Shown piece after piece: positions 5,472-5,703 of a stretch of DNA of 5,703 nucleotides; position 1 is the first letter of the stretch, and every line of letters begins with the position of its first letter. The translations under genes and the position numbers were made by a program. This stretch comes from Halieaceae bacterium. Its GTDB lineage: Bacteria; Pseudomonadota; Gammaproteobacteria; Pseudomonadales; Halieaceae. The stretch covers positions 1-5,703 of the forward strand of contig DOVB01000164.1 of NCBI GenBank assembly GCA_003520285.1, in the 5' to 3' direction. Under the pieces are notes generated by a model that was not told the DNA's origin, made no database searches, and was given only the letters and a program-made list of their open reading frames with translations.

Positions 5472-5703
5472 GTCTACAGATCAAATCGGGATCGAGGTTG
5501 CCTTTGCGTTACCTGATCGTCAAGTCATCAAGTGTTTAACCGTACGTGTGGGCACAACCGCGCGCCAAGCAGTCGAGTTGTCGGGTATCGAGGGTGAATT
5601 CAAGGAATTTGCGTTATCAGCATTGCCCTTGGGGATTTTTAGCGAGCCGGTATCAGATGCACAAATACTGCGAGCCGGTGATCGAGTGGAAATTTATCGA
5701 CCC
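5464..5703 (+). CDS. ratB: RnfH/RatB-family ubiquitin-like fold protein (3' end outside window)
   Basis: The 80 codons from the ATG at 5464 to the window edge match the RnfH/RatB (YfjF) family of small beta-grasp proteins, usually about 95-105 residues. Signature features are IGIEVAFALPDRQVIKCLTVRVGTTARQAVELSGI, then LPLGIFSEPVSDAQILRAGDRVEIYRP, where GDRVEIYRP is the family hallmark. The name RnfH comes from linkage to rnf operons in some bacteria; in gammaproteobacteria the gene usually follows ratA, as here. The biochemical role is not established. Its start overlaps the last codons of ratA by 8 bases (ATGGGTGA). The upstream sequence is G-rich but has no clean Shine-Dalgarno site, fitting coupling to ratA translation. 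Only the charged C-terminal tail is likely missing. Confidence 0.93.
   Translation, partial: MGESTDQIGIEVAFALPDRQVIKCLTVRVGTTARQAVELSGIEGEFKEFALSALPLGIFSEPVSDAQILRAGDRVEIYRP

Noticed and set aside
5022..5703. ratA-ratB as a new toxin-antitoxin system
   Set aside because: Despite the names, this is the widely conserved chromosomal ratA-rnfH pair. RatB is not established as the antitoxin of RatA, and nothing here suggests a mobile addiction module.

Overview
The window looks like part of a chromosome of a mid-GC gammaproteobacterium, plausibly a marine heterotroph of the OM60/NOR5 or SAR92 kind. This is inferred from the smpB / ratA / ratB(rnfH) neighbourhood and from protein flavour, not from a marker phylogeny. 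It is densely coding, with no gene-free stretch over 300 bases, no RNA genes, no CRISPR and no insertion sequences.

Layout. Bases 1-800 (minus) hold an SDR oxidoreductase of the GAGxGLGRxYA / MFE-2-like type, whose C-terminus runs off the window. It is divergent from a DUF1295 membrane protein at 885-1667 (plus). Convergent with that is a minus-strand block. Reading in its own direction, the block is smpB (3534-3052), a VOC/glyoxalase-like protein (2996-2562), and a broken molybdenum hydroxylase locus (2496-1700). In the broken locus an iorA-like [2Fe-2S] subunit is cut after its first cluster motif and joined out of frame to the C-terminal third of an iorB-like molybdopterin subunit. On the plus strand, divergent from smpB, lie an 11-segment transporter of the NSS (SNF/LeuT) family (3639-4985), ratA (5028-5471) and the start of ratB/rnfH (5464 to the window edge). 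RatA and RatB overlap by 8 bases and form an operon.

How it fits together. The housekeeping core is smpB (trans-translation) with ratA-ratB, which in Escherichia coli are immediate divergent neighbours. Here the NSS transporter sits between them. The left half is accessory metabolism: SDR, DUF1295, VOC protein and the decayed ior locus, with no evident single pathway.

I do not see a convincing new defence or mobile system. The observations most worth checking are: (1) the collinear deletion scar between iorA and iorB; (2) the NSS protein with altered residues at canonical sodium-site positions; (3) identical start geometry at smpB and ratA, a near-consensus -10 box exactly six bases before a family-typical ATG with no Shine-Dalgarno sequence, suggesting leaderless transcripts; (4) a cluster of GTCAT half-sites and two perfect dyads in front of the iorA remnant.
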